From Larkinella punicea (lineage in GTDB: Bacteria > Bacteroidota > Bacteroidia > Cytophagales > Spirosomataceae), in NCBI RefSeq assembly GCF_003334855.1, contig NZ_QOWE01000036.1, positions 1 through 64,000 on the forward strand: a DNA stretch of 64,000 nucleotides, read 5' to 3'. The translations under genes were made by a program, and so were the position numbers. The notes under the pieces were generated by a model. It worked only from the letters and a program-made list of their open reading frames with translations. It was not told the origin of the DNA and made no database searches. Shown here piece by piece: positions 24,040-33,006 of this stretch. Every line of letters starts with the position of its first letter. Position 1 is the stretch's first letter.

Positions 24040-24848
24040 AGTTCAAATTCGCCCGTCAGGTAGAGTTTTACCTGTCCGGCAATTTCAACGCGATCCTCCA
24101 GCAATTTGCACCGCAGAAAACCGCCCCGTTTGGAAACCTGGCGGGCCGTCAGCTCCGTTTTGCCGAGCTTTTCGGCCCAATACGGAATAAGGGTCGTGTG
24201 AGCCGAACCCGTCACCGGATCTTCGTCAATGCCGGACTGTGGACCGAAAAACCGGGAAACAAAGTCGATGGAGCCGTTTTCGGTCGGATTTCCGGGTGCC
24301 GTTACGATCACCCCGCGCGCCGGAATGGTTGCCAGTTCGCGGAAGTCGGGCTGCATGTCCAGAATCTGTTGTTCGTTCTCGAAAACAATCAGATAATCCG
24401 TTTTTCCTTTCAGCACTTCCACCGGTTTAATGCCGCCCAGACTCGTTTCCAGGGCCGGTGGCTGAATGGCGATGTGCGTGCTGTCGGTCGGAAAATCCAG
24501 CACGAGCCAGTCGTCTTCGCGCCGAACCCGCAACAGTCCGCTGCGTGAATCGAACGCAATGGCATCACCTTCCGCGGTTTTTTCCAGGAAAAACACCACG
24601 TAGGCCGACGCCAGCGTGGCATGACCACACAGGTCGACCTCCACCGTGGGCGTAAACCAGCGAATGTGATAAAAACCGTTTTCCTGATCGGTCGGAACGT
24701 AAAAAGCCGTTTCGGCCAGGTTGTTTTCTGCCGCAATGGCCTGCATGGTTTCATCGGGGAGCCATTCCGTCAGCGGGCAGACCGCAGCCGGGTTTCCGCC
24801 AAAAAGCTGGTCGGTAAACGCATCAAGTTGATAAAGGCGGATAGGCAT
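24036..24848 (-). CDS. PhzF family isomerase/epimerase-like protein
   Basis: 270 residues of the PhzF fold (two diaminopimelate-epimerase-like halves). The start PIRLYQLDAFTDQLFGGNPAAVCPL is canonical; the catalytic glutamate is in NNLAETAF, followed by DLCGHATLASAYV and the C-terminal EDPVTGSAHTTL. PhzF itself isomerises a phenazine precursor, but no other phenazine genes are here, so a housekeeping or unknown isomerase role is likelier. It is the last gene of a compact minus-strand unit, 15 bases after the HAD phosphatase gene. Confidence 0.93.
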   Translation of the reverse strand: MPIRLYQLDAFTDQLFGGNPAAVCPLTEWLPDETMQAIAAENNLAETAFYVPTDQENGFYHIRWFTPTVEVDLCGHATLASAYVVFFLEKTAEGDAIAFDSRSGLLRVRREDDWLVLDFPTDSTHIAIQPPALETSLGGIKPVEVLKGKTDYLIVFENEQQILDMQPDFRELATIPARGVIVTAPGNPTENGSIDFVSRFFGPQSGIDEDPVTGSAHTTLIPYWAEKLGKTELTARQVSKRGGFLRCKLLEDRVEIAGQVKLYLTGEFEL

Positions 24849-24863
24849 AGTGGGTTTAGGTTT

Positions 24864-25550
24864 TCAGCGGGTTATTTGTGTGATTGACAATTGATTTTCC
24901 AGTTCCCGCAATTGGGACAGGGTAAAGGCCGTCAACGACGGAATTTTTAGCGTAGCCAGGTCGAACTTCGGGTCATCAAATTCGTAATCGGCGGGTACCG
25001 AAACCGTCAGCATCTCAGCCGCGTGGGCCGATTTCAGGCCATTCCCGGAATCTTCAAACGCCACACAGCGGTGGGGCTCGACGCCCAGTTTGCGGGCCGT
25101 TCCCAGATAAACATCCGGATGCGGTTTATTGCGTTTTTCCAGGGTGGCCGAATGCCAGAGCGTAAAATACGACCGGATGTTCAGCCGGTCCAGCACGACT
25201 TCGATCAGGTGCATGGGCGATGCCGACGCGATCGCCATCGGAATACCCTGCTGCCGAAACAACTCCAGAATGGCCGGAACGCCCGGCATCGGCCCCGCGT
25301 GTTTTCCGATCTGATCGTAGGCGCCCTGAATAATATCGGCATTCACCTCCTCCACGCTCCGGTTGTGCCAGGGGTGTTTCTCGTACCAATACCGCACCAC
25401 CGTGTCGGTGGGTAAACCGGTCGTGCGTTTACACATCTCGTCGTCCATTTCCAGACCAACCGTGCGAAATACCTCAATCTCTACTTCCCGCCAGAATGGC
25501 TCCGAATCGACCAGAAGGCCGTCCATATCAAATATTGCTGCCTGAATCAT
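24864..25550 (-). CDS. HAD-superfamily sugar phosphatase (HxpB/YniC-like)
   Basis: 228-residue subfamily IA haloacid dehalogenase-like phosphatase. Motif I is FDMDGLLVDSEPFW (nucleophile and acid aspartates), motif II is AIASAS, the motif III lysine lies in KRNKPHPDVYL and motif IV is CVAFEDSGNGLKSA. The C1-type cap lies between motifs I and II. E. coli YniC (HxpB) removes phosphate from 2-deoxyglucose- and hexitol-phosphates; similar activity on small sugar phosphates is likely, though beta-phosphoglucomutase is an alternative reading. The gene starts 3 bases after the yciI-like gene and precedes phzF. Confidence 0.9.
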   Translation of the reverse strand: MIQAAIFDMDGLLVDSEPFWREVEIEVFRTVGLEMDDEMCKRTTGLPTDTVVRYWYEKHPWHNRSVEEVNADIIQGAYDQIGKHAGPMPGVPAILELFRQQGIPMAIASASPMHLIEVVLDRLNIRSYFTLWHSATLEKRNKPHPDVYLGTARKLGVEPHRCVAFEDSGNGLKSAHAAEMLTVSVPADYEFDDPKFDLATLKIPSLTAFTLSQLRELENQLSITQITR

Positions 25551-25553
25551 TGC

Positions 25554-25841
25554 TTAAATATCCGCCTGCTTAAACGGCTTGATGTCAATTCGTTCCCAAA
25601 CTTTTCCTGAAATATAAACCTCGTTCTGCAACCAGTCGTTCAATTGGTCTTCCGTATCAAAATCGAGCAACATCATGGAGCCGATCATCTTGCCGTCGGG
25701 ATCGAGTAACGCGCCACCCAGGACGAAATGCCCATCAGCTTTCAATTGACGGGCGCCATCGAAGTGGTTCGGACGAACAGCCAGACGCCGGCCCATGGCC
25801 TGATCGTCGGTATAATCGTAAGCGTGAATAACGTACCGCAT
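25554..25841 (-). CDS. YciI family protein
   Basis: 95-residue ferredoxin-like fold protein of the YCII superfamily. The N-terminus MRYVIHAYDYTDDQA is followed by the conserved RPNHFDGARQLKADGHFVLGGALLD with the His-Asp pair typical of the family, and the C-terminal IDIKPFKQ. Some members cleave chlorinated or lactone-like metabolites, but most are uncharacterised. It is the first gene of a minus-strand unit with the HAD phosphatase and PhzF. A 15-base palindrome lies 36 bases upstream of its start. Confidence 0.88.
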   Translation of the reverse strand: MRYVIHAYDYTDDQAMGRRLAVRPNHFDGARQLKADGHFVLGGALLDPDGKMIGSMMLLDFDTEDQLNDWLQNEVYISGKVWERIDIKPFKQADI

Positions 25842-25876
25842 CCTTTTTCAATACTAAAACAAAAAATAACACCAAA

Positions 25877-25891
25877 GTTGGAGGCTCCAAC
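25877..25891. promoter_or_regulatory. Operator-like palindrome in the yciI/S9 peptidase divergent spacer
   Basis: GTTGGAG-G-CTCCAAC is a perfect 7+7 inverted repeat. It sits 36 bases upstream of the yciI-like start and 84 bases before the S9 peptidase start. On the yciI strand it overlaps CAACTTTG, a -7-like element. A repressor site is plausible, but no regulator gene is adjacent. Confidence 0.35.
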
Positions 25892-25974
25892 GCTTGTTTT
25901 TGTCCAAATCTAATCCTTTTCCCTTTTTCTCGCTAATTTCATTGTTTAAAAGCGTACTAGCCTCTTATTCATCA

Positions 25975-28440
25975 ATGAAACAACTACTCATCGGATTGGG
26001 TTGCCTGCTGATTGTCAGGGCAACAGCCCAAACGCCGACTGCATCCCCGCTCACCGTCGAAAAAATCATGCAGGACCCGAAGGGATGGATCGGAACGTCA
26101 CCATCGGGCATTTTCTGGGCGGAAGATTCCAAAACGATCTATTTCAACTGGAACCCGACAAAGGCCAAAGGGGATTCGCTGTACAAAATACCCCTCACCG
26201 GCGATCGGAAACCCGTTAAAGTAGCCGCTGCGGAACGACAAAAGCTTCCCCCTGCTACCGGCGGAACCTACAACCGCGCCCGCACCCTGAAACTCTACGA
26301 AAAAGACGGCGATCTGTTTTTGCTCGACTGCAAACCGGGAAAAACCGGCGGGCAAACCGTTCGGCAACTGACCAATACCGTTGAGCGGGAAAGCAATCCG
26401 GCCTTCAGTGGCGACGAGCAAAAAGTGGTTTTTGCCCGGTCGAACAATCTCTTCACGGTTTCGCTCGCAACCGGCGAATGGACGCAGATCACGAACCTCG
26501 ACCCCGGCACCAAAAAACCGGCCCCCAAAACCAACGATCAGGAAACCTGGCTCAAACGCGACCAACTGGCGCTGTTCGATGTGCTGAAAGAACGAAAAGC
26601 GAAGAAGGACGAGGGCGAGAAAATTACAAAAGCCGGGCAACCCAAACGACCGAAGCAGTTTTATACCGAAGGCAAAACCGTTCAGAATCAGCGGCTCAGC
26701 CCCGACGGCCGGTTTGTGACGTTCTCACTGCAAAAGTCAGCACAGGGAGCCAAAACCGCCATTGTGCCGAGCTACGTAACGGAATCCGGTTTTACGGAAG
26801 ACCTCACCGCCCGCACCAAAGTCGGCGCGCCATTGGCCAGTTCCGAGTTTTATGTTTATGATATTCAGCGGGATACGATTCAGGCGGTTTCGACCAAATC
26901 GATTCCGGGCATTACGGATTCGCCGGATTATGCCAAAACCGCTCCGTCACCGTCGTCCGTTCCCGATGGCAACCGGCGCGGTCCATCGGCGGCCGAAGTG
27001 ACCACCGACACGATCAAAAAGACGAAAAAACTGGCGGATCGCAGTGTGACGATCAGTGGGCCGATCTGGTCGGAAGACGGAAAATATGCCGTGGTGATCA
27101 TCCGCGCCTTCGACAACAAAGACCGCTGGATCATGCGGCTCGACCCCGCCACGCGCCAGTTGAAACTCCTCGACCGCCAGCGCGACGAAGCGTGGGTCAG
27201 TGGTTTTGGCCCTTTGACGAGCATGACCGGTTTTCTGACAGATAACCAGACGTTCTATTTCCCTTCCGAAACCGACGGTTATTCCCACCTGTACACCGTC
27301 AATGTGGAAACGGGTGAGAAAAAGCAGTTGACAAAAGGCAAGTTCGAAGTGCAGCAGATCCAGTTGTCGAACGATAAGAAATTCTTTTACCTGACCACCA
27401 ACGAGCTTCATCCCGGCGAGCAGCATTTTTACCGGATGGCCGTCGACGGCGGAGAACGCGTGAAACTGACCACGATGACCGGTGCCAACGACGTGACGCT
27501 TTCGCCCGACGAAACCCAACTAGCCATTCGCTATTCCTACAGCAACAAACCGTGGGAGTTGTTTTTAGTGGACAACACACGATCAATACCAAAAAAAGGG
27601 AAGCAAAAATCAGCGACTCAGTCGACGCCGGTTCAGCTTACGACTTCACTAACCCCTGAATTTCAGGCGTATCCCTGGCGCGATCCGACCATCGTAACCA
27701 TTCCGGCCCGCGATGGACAAACCATTTACGGACGGCTGTATAAACCCGCCAAACCCAATGGAAAAGCCGTGGTGTTTGTACACGGCGCGGGCTATCTGCA
27801 AAATGCACACAAATGGTGGAGTCAGTATTTCCGGGAATACATGTTTCATAACCTGCTGGCCGACAAGGGCTACACGGTTCTGGACATCGACTACCGTGCC
27901 AGTGCGGGCTACGGTCGCGACTGGCGAACGGGCATCTACCGGCACATGGGCGGCAAGGATTTAACGGACAACGTCGATGCGGCCCAGTGGCTCGTCAGAA
28001 CCCAGGGCGTGGATGCCAAACGGATCGGTTTGTACGGCGGTTCATACGGCGGTTTTATTACGCTCATGGCCATGTTCACGACGCCCGACGTGTTTGCGGC
28101 CGGAGCCGCCCTGCGGCCCGTAACCGACTGGGCGGCTTACAACCACGGCTACACCGCCAACATCCTGAATGAACCGTTTAGCGACACGCTGGCCTACCGC
28201 CGGAGTTCGCCCATCTATTTTGCCAACGGTTTGAAAGGCCATCTGCTCATTTGTCACGGCATGGTCGACGTAAACGTTCATTATCAGGACGTTGTGCGGC
28301 TCACCCAGCGATTGATCGAGCTTCGGAAAGAAAACTGGGAAGTGGCATCCTATCCCGTTGAGGACCACGCTTTTGTGGAACCAACCAGTTGGATGGACGA
28401 GTACAAGCGAATCCTGAAATTATTTGAAGAACGGCTTTAA
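25975..28440 (+). CDS. Exported S9-family prolyl oligopeptidase/dipeptidyl peptidase
   Basis: 821 residues from the ATG at 25975, which opens with a signal peptide (LLIGLGCLLIVRATAQ); the longer upstream frame starts with TTG and lacks this. A beta-propeller occupies about residues 40-560 with repeated blades (e.g. NPAFSGDEQKVVFARSNNLF). The C-terminal alpha/beta-hydrolase domain has the catalytic serine in GLYGGSYGGF, the aspartate in CHGMVDVNVH and the histidine in VEDHAFVEP. It should cut short peptides in the periplasm. The size is typical of Bacteroidota DPP-type enzymes. Confidence 0.94.
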   Translation: MKQLLIGLGCLLIVRATAQTPTASPLTVEKIMQDPKGWIGTSPSGIFWAEDSKTIYFNWNPTKAKGDSLYKIPLTGDRKPVKVAAAERQKLPPATGGTYNRARTLKLYEKDGDLFLLDCKPGKTGGQTVRQLTNTVERESNPAFSGDEQKVVFARSNNLFTVSLATGEWTQITNLDPGTKKPAPKTNDQETWLKRDQLALFDVLKERKAKKDEGEKITKAGQPKRPKQFYTEGKTVQNQRLSPDGRFVTFSLQKSAQGAKTAIVPSYVTESGFTEDLTARTKVGAPLASSEFYVYDIQRDTIQAVSTKSIPGITDSPDYAKTAPSPSSVPDGNRRGPSAAEVTTDTIKKTKKLADRSVTISGPIWSEDGKYAVVIIRAFDNKDRWIMRLDPATRQLKLLDRQRDEAWVSGFGPLTSMTGFLTDNQTFYFPSETDGYSHLYTVNVETGEKKQLTKGKFEVQQIQLSNDKKFFYLTTNELHPGEQHFYRMAVDGGERVKLTTMTGANDVTLSPDETQLAIRYSYSNKPWELFLVDNTRSIPKKGKQKSATQSTPVQLTTSLTPEFQAYPWRDPTIVTIPARDGQTIYGRLYKPAKPNGKAVVFVHGAGYLQNAHKWWSQYFREYMFHNLLADKGYTVLDIDYRASAGYGRDWRTGIYRHMGGKDLTDNVDAAQWLVRTQGVDAKRIGLYGGSYGGFITLMAMFTTPDVFAAGAALRPVTDWAAYNHGYTANILNEPFSDTLAYRRSSPIYFANGLKGHLLICHGMVDVNVHYQDVVRLTQRLIELRKENWEVASYPVEDHAFVEPTSWMDEYKRILKLFEERL

Positions 28441-28541
28441 CCGACACGAACTAAGCGCTTTGGAGCGTTGTTGTCAAAACAGGCGTTTTCTGATCCTGGA
28501 AAACGGCCTTTTTCTACCCCTTTACGACCCAACTCATTCGT

Positions 28542-29753
28542 ATGCTTATTAATCGCAAGGCGTTTCTGCTGTCTCTTCTCCTGTCCATCACGGTTCTTTT
28601 GTCGGGCTGTGATACCACCGGAACCGGTTCTGACCCCAAGCCCGAACCGGATGTGTATCTGGTTAGCAGTTCCGACATTAACGCATTCACCAAGGACCAG
28701 CTTGGCGCACAGATTGCCCAGCAATTCCCGGCTCAGTACCAGAGCATTATCAAGGGATTTCTGCGCTACGATGTCAAGGTGTATAAACTGGTTTACAACA
28801 CCAAACTGCCCGATGGAACGGCCACCAAAGCCTCAGGAGCGATTATTGTTCCGACCGTCACCACGGCGGTGCCGATGATCAGCCAGCAACACGGAACCAT
28901 TCTGAACGATGCCGATGCGCCTTCCAATTTCGGGCCGGGCAGCGATGCCGCTTTTGGCGGTACGTTTTTTGCCTCCAACGGCTACATCATGGTTTGCCCG
29001 GACTACATCGGTTACGGCGAATCGAAGGCTATTCCGCACACCTACGAACACCGCGAAGGGCTGGCCACAGCCTCGCTGGACATGATTCGGGCAGCCAAGG
29101 AATTCATCAAGCAAAAGTCGATCAAATGGGATAACCGGCTGTTGCTCACCGGCTACTCGGAAGGCGGTTTTGCCACGATGTCTTTGCAGAAAAAAATTGA
29201 GGAAGAATTTCCGGCCGAATTCACCCTGGCGGCTTCCAGCATCGGCGCGGGCGCTTACCACAAAACGGCCTTCATGAAGTACATCATCAACCAGAAAACG
29301 CACGGTAAGCCCGAATACAACCGTCTGTATTTGTGGACGATGCTCACGTACAACAGCTTGTATAAGCTGAACAAACCGATGAGTTATTACCTGAAAGAGC
29401 CCTATGCGACGCAGGCCACCCAGAATGGAATAAATATCAACATTAGCGTTAGCATCAGCGATATCTTCACGGATAGTTTCAAAAAAGCGGTGAACGACGG
29501 GACCGAAACCGGGTTTCTGAATGCGGTCAAAGACAATGATGTCTACGACTGGAAGCCCAAAACGCCCACGCATTTGTATCACGGAACTGCCGATAATCTG
29601 GTGTTCTTTTTCAATACGCAGGATGCCTACGACGCCATGCGGAAACGAGGAGCTACCAATGTCGAAATAAAACCGCTGGAAGGCGAAGACCACGGCACGG
29701 CGGTTATCGACTATCTGCTGCAAACGTATCTCTTTTTCTCAAGCGTCCAGTAA
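28542..29753 (+). CDS. Lipoprotein alpha/beta hydrolase (secretory lipase-like)
   Basis: 403 residues with a lipoprotein signal (LLLSITVLLSGC, lipobox LSGC), so it is anchored in a membrane after export. The nucleophile elbow is GYSEGGFATM, preceded by the oxyanion region CPDYIGYGES. Near the C-terminus HGTADNLVFF and EGEDHGTAV supply the likely aspartate and histidine. It resembles secretory lipases/esterases of the LIP family; the substrate (ester or acyl peptide) is unknown. It starts about 100 bases after the S9 peptidase and is followed by a strong terminator. Confidence 0.85.
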   Translation: MLINRKAFLLSLLLSITVLLSGCDTTGTGSDPKPEPDVYLVSSSDINAFTKDQLGAQIAQQFPAQYQSIIKGFLRYDVKVYKLVYNTKLPDGTATKASGAIIVPTVTTAVPMISQQHGTILNDADAPSNFGPGSDAAFGGTFFASNGYIMVCPDYIGYGESKAIPHTYEHREGLATASLDMIRAAKEFIKQKSIKWDNRLLLTGYSEGGFATMSLQKKIEEEFPAEFTLAASSIGAGAYHKTAFMKYIINQKTHGKPEYNRLYLWTMLTYNSLYKLNKPMSYYLKEPYATQATQNGININISVSISDIFTDSFKKAVNDGTETGFLNAVKDNDVYDWKPKTPTHLYHGTADNLVFFFNTQDAYDAMRKRGATNVEIKPLEGEDHGTAVIDYLLQTYLFFSSVQ

Positions 29754-29775
29754 TCAGCCGCTTAGCGTTCAGCGT

Positions 29776-29816
29776 AAACAGAAAATCCTCCTTTGCCTGG
29801 AGGATTTTCTGTTTTT
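29776..29816 (+). terminator. Rho-independent terminator after the lipase-like gene
   Basis: A perfect 16 bp stem (29776-29791 with 29799-29814), a 7-base loop and a T5 run at the end, starting 22 bases after the hydrolase stop. This is the clearest intrinsic terminator form in the window. Confidence 0.9.
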
Positions 29817-29880
29817 ACCCAACAATTGCCCTTTGATGCTGGTTAATAGGAGGAGATTCAAAATAATTCCAACCAACATC

Positions 29881-30210
29881 ATGAAAAAATTGTGGATTGT
29901 TGCTTTGCTTGCCGCATTCGGTTTTACGGCAAATGCGCAGACAGTGAAAGAGGAAGCGAAGGAGACCGCGCACCATGCCGGCCAAACGGTGAAAAAAGCC
30001 GCCGATGAGGTAGGAGACGAAGCCCGCGAAACCAAGCAGGAAGCGAAACGGAAAGCCAAGAAAGCTGGTAAGAAAATAGACAAAGCCGCCGACGACGCGG
30101 GTGATGAGGTTCGGGAAACGGCCAAAGAAACCAAGCAGAAAGCGCGCGAAGCGAAACGCAAAACCGGCAAGAAAGTAGAGAAAGCCGGTGAGAAAATGCA
30201 GGAAAATTAA
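29881..30210 (+). CDS. Small exported Lys/Glu-rich helical protein
   Basis: 109 residues from the ATG at 29881 (MKKLWIVALLAAFG) with a signal peptide ending at ANAQ. The mature part is an almost pure charged amphipathic helix of K, E, A, R and D with an internal duplication: GDEARETKQEAKRKAKKAGKK and GDEVRETAKETKQKAREAKRK lie about 33 residues apart. The composition recalls LEA-like or YtxH-type stress proteins. It probably coils in the periplasm. No function can be assigned. The gene is followed by a long hairpin shared with the convergent GH5-like gene. Confidence 0.75.
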   Translation: MKKLWIVALLAAFGFTANAQTVKEEAKETAHHAGQTVKKAADEVGDEARETKQEAKRKAKKAGKKIDKAADDAGDEVRETAKETKQKAREAKRKTGKKVEKAGEKMQEN

Positions 30211-30226
30211 GGATTGAAGGGTTTAG

Positions 30227-30307
30227 AAATGGCTGGATGGCTTAGATGGTTAAAAATGGTTGAATTGCTGCTAACCATTTTTAACCATCTAAACCATCCA
30301 GCCATTT
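30227..30307. repeat. Simple-word hairpin between convergent genes (likely bidirectional terminator)
   Basis: Arms of 35 bases (30227-30261 with 30273-30307) pair with a single mismatch around an 11-base loop. The arms are built from ATGG/CCAT words. It sits 16 bases after the small helical protein gene and 25 bases after the end of the convergent GH5-like gene, so it could end both transcripts. A T6 run overlaps the 3' side on the plus strand. Confidence 0.85.
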
Positions 30308-30332
30308 TTTAACCATCTAACCATCAAAACCA

Positions 30333-31469
30333 TTACTTCTTCCCAGTCATCTTCTTGATAAATGCCGTTTCGGCCGGGATGTACGGCTGACCGTTTTCGC
30401 GGAAAATGTCATGGAACCACACCGGTGGCTCGGCGGTGTACTGCTTCTGCCACGAGTCCCACGGATAAATAGTGTTCGATTTACCGGACACAAAGCCCCA
30501 ATTCATCATTCCCACATTCTCGGCTTTGGCAATCGGCAGCGAGCCTTCAAACGTGCTGCCGGCCGGGCGAGCCATGTACTCCGTACAGATCAGGGGTCGG
30601 CCAAATTTCTTAAGATCCGCTACCCGCTTTTTGAAATCATCCGGTTTTCCGTAGTTGTGGAAAGTGATCACATCGGAATTCTGAACCAGAAACCGGTTCA
30701 TGTCATCCATTTTTTCGAGCGACGACCAATCCCCTTTCCAGGGTCCCGACGTAATGGGCTGCGTTGGTTTGGCTTCCCGCGCCCAGCCAAAACCGGCCTT
30801 CACCAGTTCGGTGCCGAGTTGGGCTTTGTTGGGCAATTCGGTTTTGATTTTGCCGTTGCGGCCGTAGCTGTTGGCGTTGTCGTTATCCGGTTCATTGACA
30901 ATGTCCCACGCCAGAATCCGCTTGTCGGCCCGGAACGAGCCCACGATGTCTTTTACGTAACTCCGCAGACCTTCCCACTTGCTTTTATCGCTCAGAATGG
31001 CCGCGCCGGGGCCTTGCACCCAGCCCGAATTATGCCGCCCCATAACGGGCGCATGTTGTTTGCCCAGTTTCGGCTGCGGGTCCCAGCACGAGTCGAACAA
31101 CACCAGCATGGGTTTGATGTTGTGTTTGGCACACAGCGCCAGAAACTGATCGATGCGGTTTTTGAACCCTTTGGCATCCTGCCGCCACACCATATCGTGC
31201 AAGAAAACCCGCATTGTGTTCATGCCCAGCTTCTCGGCGTAGCCCAGTTCTTTATCGATCGTTTTCGGATCAAAGCTTTCGGCCTGCCACATTTCCAGTT
31301 GGTTGATGGCACTGGCGGGCATAAAATTACTCCCCACCAGCCAGGGTTGGCTCTTATACCAGTCGTTGGCCTGCTTGGGCGTCCACTGCTGCGCAGTTGT
31401 CTGGAGCGACAAAACCGTCAGAAGGACCAGAATGGCGGTTTTTAGCTTAAATTGAATTCTATTTTTCAC
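30333..31469 (-). CDS. Exported glycoside hydrolase, GH5-like (cellulase/mannanase superfamily)
   Basis: 378 residues with a signal peptide (AILVLLTVLSLQTTAQ) and a TIM-barrel glycosidase domain. The acid/base glutamate is in AWDIVNEPDND and the likely nucleophile in LICTEYMAR; both follow the clan GH-A pattern. Aromatic residues around WDPQPKLG and MNWGFVSGKSN may line the sugar site. Such proteins are often labelled 1,4-beta-xylanase or cellulase; the actual glycan is unknown. An aldose epimerase gene lies upstream on the same strand, separated by a hairpin, suggesting a carbohydrate-use context. Confidence 0.86.
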   Translation of the reverse strand: MKNRIQFKLKTAILVLLTVLSLQTTAQQWTPKQANDWYKSQPWLVGSNFMPASAINQLEMWQAESFDPKTIDKELGYAEKLGMNTMRVFLHDMVWRQDAKGFKNRIDQFLALCAKHNIKPMLVLFDSCWDPQPKLGKQHAPVMGRHNSGWVQGPGAAILSDKSKWEGLRSYVKDIVGSFRADKRILAWDIVNEPDNDNANSYGRNGKIKTELPNKAQLGTELVKAGFGWAREAKPTQPITSGPWKGDWSSLEKMDDMNRFLVQNSDVITFHNYGKPDDFKKRVADLKKFGRPLICTEYMARPAGSTFEGSLPIAKAENVGMMNWGFVSGKSNTIYPWDSWQKQYTAEPPVWFHDIFRENGQPYIPAETAFIKKMTGKK

Positions 31470-31491
31470 GAGTTATCAGGATTGTTAACAT

Positions 31492-31578
31492 CAAATGTAA
31501 AATGATGAATGCTAAATGTAAAAGTGATCGGCTGGCTGCTCCTAACTTTTACATTTAGCATTCACCATTTTACATTTG
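31492..31578. repeat. Simple-word hairpin between the epimerase and GH5-like genes
   Basis: Arms of 34 bases (31492-31525 with 31545-31578) pair with one mismatch around a 19-base loop. The 5' arm is A/G-rich, made of words such as AAATGTAAAATGATGAATG. It lies between the aldose epimerase stop and the GH5-like start, both on the minus strand. Confidence 0.85.
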
Positions 31579-31594
31579 TCATTAAAAGAAAAAA

Positions 31595-32773
31595 TTACTT
31601 CACCGAAAACCGGTATTCCGTCGTGGTTTTGTACGTTTCACCCGGTTTCAAAACCGTCGGTGGAAACTTGGACTGATTGGGTGAATCGGGAAAGTGTTGG
31701 GTTTCCAGACAGAAGGCCGACCGTTTGTCATACGGTTTTCCGCTTTTGCCGATCCGCTTTCCATTCAGGAAGTTACCGCCGTAAAACTGCACGCCCGGCT
31801 CCGTCGTCAGCACATCCATCGAGATGCCGGTTTTGGGCGAGGTCACTGTGGCAATCAGCCGTGGTTCAGCGGTTTGTCCGCCGTTCAGCACGAAATTATG
31901 GTCGAAACCGCCCCCATTTTTAATCTGCGGGTGGTCGGCATCCTGGCGTTCGCCAATGGCAACCGGTTTCCGCAAATCGAACGGCGTTCCATCCACCGGA
32001 GCCAGTTCGCCCGTCGGAATCAGGGTCGCGTCCACCGGTGTGTAGCGGTCGGCTTTGATTTCCACCAGATGGTCGGCCACGGAGCCGGAACCTTCGCCGT
32101 TCAGGTTGAAATAGGCGTGGTTCGTCAGGTTCACCACCGTGCTTTTATCGGTAGTCGCCTGATAGTCAATCTTGATGCCGTTATCGTCGGTCAGCGTATA
32201 CGTCACATCGACGGTCAGCGTTCCCGGATAATTTTCTTCCCCATCCGGCGAAACGTAGTGCAGTTTCAGGCCGTTGGTCCCCACCGGCGTGGCATCCCAC
32301 ATCTTGGCGTTGAAGCCTTTTTTACCGCCGTGCAGCGAGTTGGGGCCGTTGTTGGTGGCGAGTTGGTACGTTTTGCCGTCGAGCGTAAACTTCCCTTTTC
32401 CGATCCGGTTGCCATACCGCCCCACCAGCGTCCCGAAAAAGGATTCGTTTTCCAGGTAGTCATCGATGCTGCTGTGGCCCAGGTTCACATCCAGCAGTTT
32501 ACCGGTTTTATCCGGCACCAGGATGCTAACAATGCGGCCGCCGTAGTTCGTGATGGCGACTTTCATTCCGCTGGCATTGGTCAAAACAAATAAATCAGCC
32601 TGTTTCCCTTCGACGTCTTTCTGAAAACGCGAGCGATCAGGCAAACCGCTGGCTGAATCAGCGGCCGCTGTGCTTGTACTATCCGACATGGTTGACGATT
32701 CTTGTTGTTTTTGGGAGTTATTACAGCCGACGAGCATCCCCAGCAGGACGGCGGAGAGAAAGAATTGTTTCAT
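31595..32773 (-). CDS. galM: Aldose 1-epimerase (mutarotase), lipoprotein form
   Basis: 392 residues from the start at 32773, which opens with a lipoprotein signal (FLSAVLLGMLVGC, lipobox LVGC); a longer upstream frame exists but lacks this. The GalM fold is clear: ITNYGGRIVSILVPDKTG, the conserved GRYGNRIGKGKF, a histidine in NGPNSLHGGKKGF, LTNHAYFNLNG and the catalytic glutamate near the end in FCLETQHFPDSPN. It interconverts alpha and beta anomers of glucose/galactose. Extracytoplasmic lipid-anchored mutarotases are common in Bacteroidota and probably feed sugar uptake. The GH5-like gene follows. Confidence 0.93.
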   Translation of the reverse strand: MKQFFLSAVLLGMLVGCNNSQKQQESSTMSDSTSTAAADSASGLPDRSRFQKDVEGKQADLFVLTNASGMKVAITNYGGRIVSILVPDKTGKLLDVNLGHSSIDDYLENESFFGTLVGRYGNRIGKGKFTLDGKTYQLATNNGPNSLHGGKKGFNAKMWDATPVGTNGLKLHYVSPDGEENYPGTLTVDVTYTLTDDNGIKIDYQATTDKSTVVNLTNHAYFNLNGEGSGSVADHLVEIKADRYTPVDATLIPTGELAPVDGTPFDLRKPVAIGERQDADHPQIKNGGGFDHNFVLNGGQTAEPRLIATVTSPKTGISMDVLTTEPGVQFYGGNFLNGKRIGKSGKPYDKRSAFCLETQHFPDSPNQSKFPPTVLKPGETYKTTTEYRFSVK

Positions 32774-33006
32774 ACGAACGTTTAGAAGGTATCGGGGTTT
32801 ATAAACCGGCTGCCGTTCGTCGAGTTCGACGAGAAAACCGGGCATCAAATATCAGACTTATTTTGTAAAAACTATAAATCTGAACGGAAAAGGGCTGGAA
32901 CCGGTATAACCTACTCCAAACCGGACGCAGGAACTTCTTGATCCATCAAAAGAAATCTTTTACATTCAGCGTTAAAGAGACAATACCATCCTAACGGAAT
33001 TCATTC

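Noticed and set aside
28441-28541. RNA gene or regulator between the S9 peptidase and the lipase-like gene
   Set aside because: About 100 bases with no clear hairpin, promoter box or ORF; it seems to be an ordinary spacer.
30411-31445. 344-codon open frame antisense to the GH5-like gene
   Set aside because: No domain; the sense product has a signal peptide and both catalytic glutamates.
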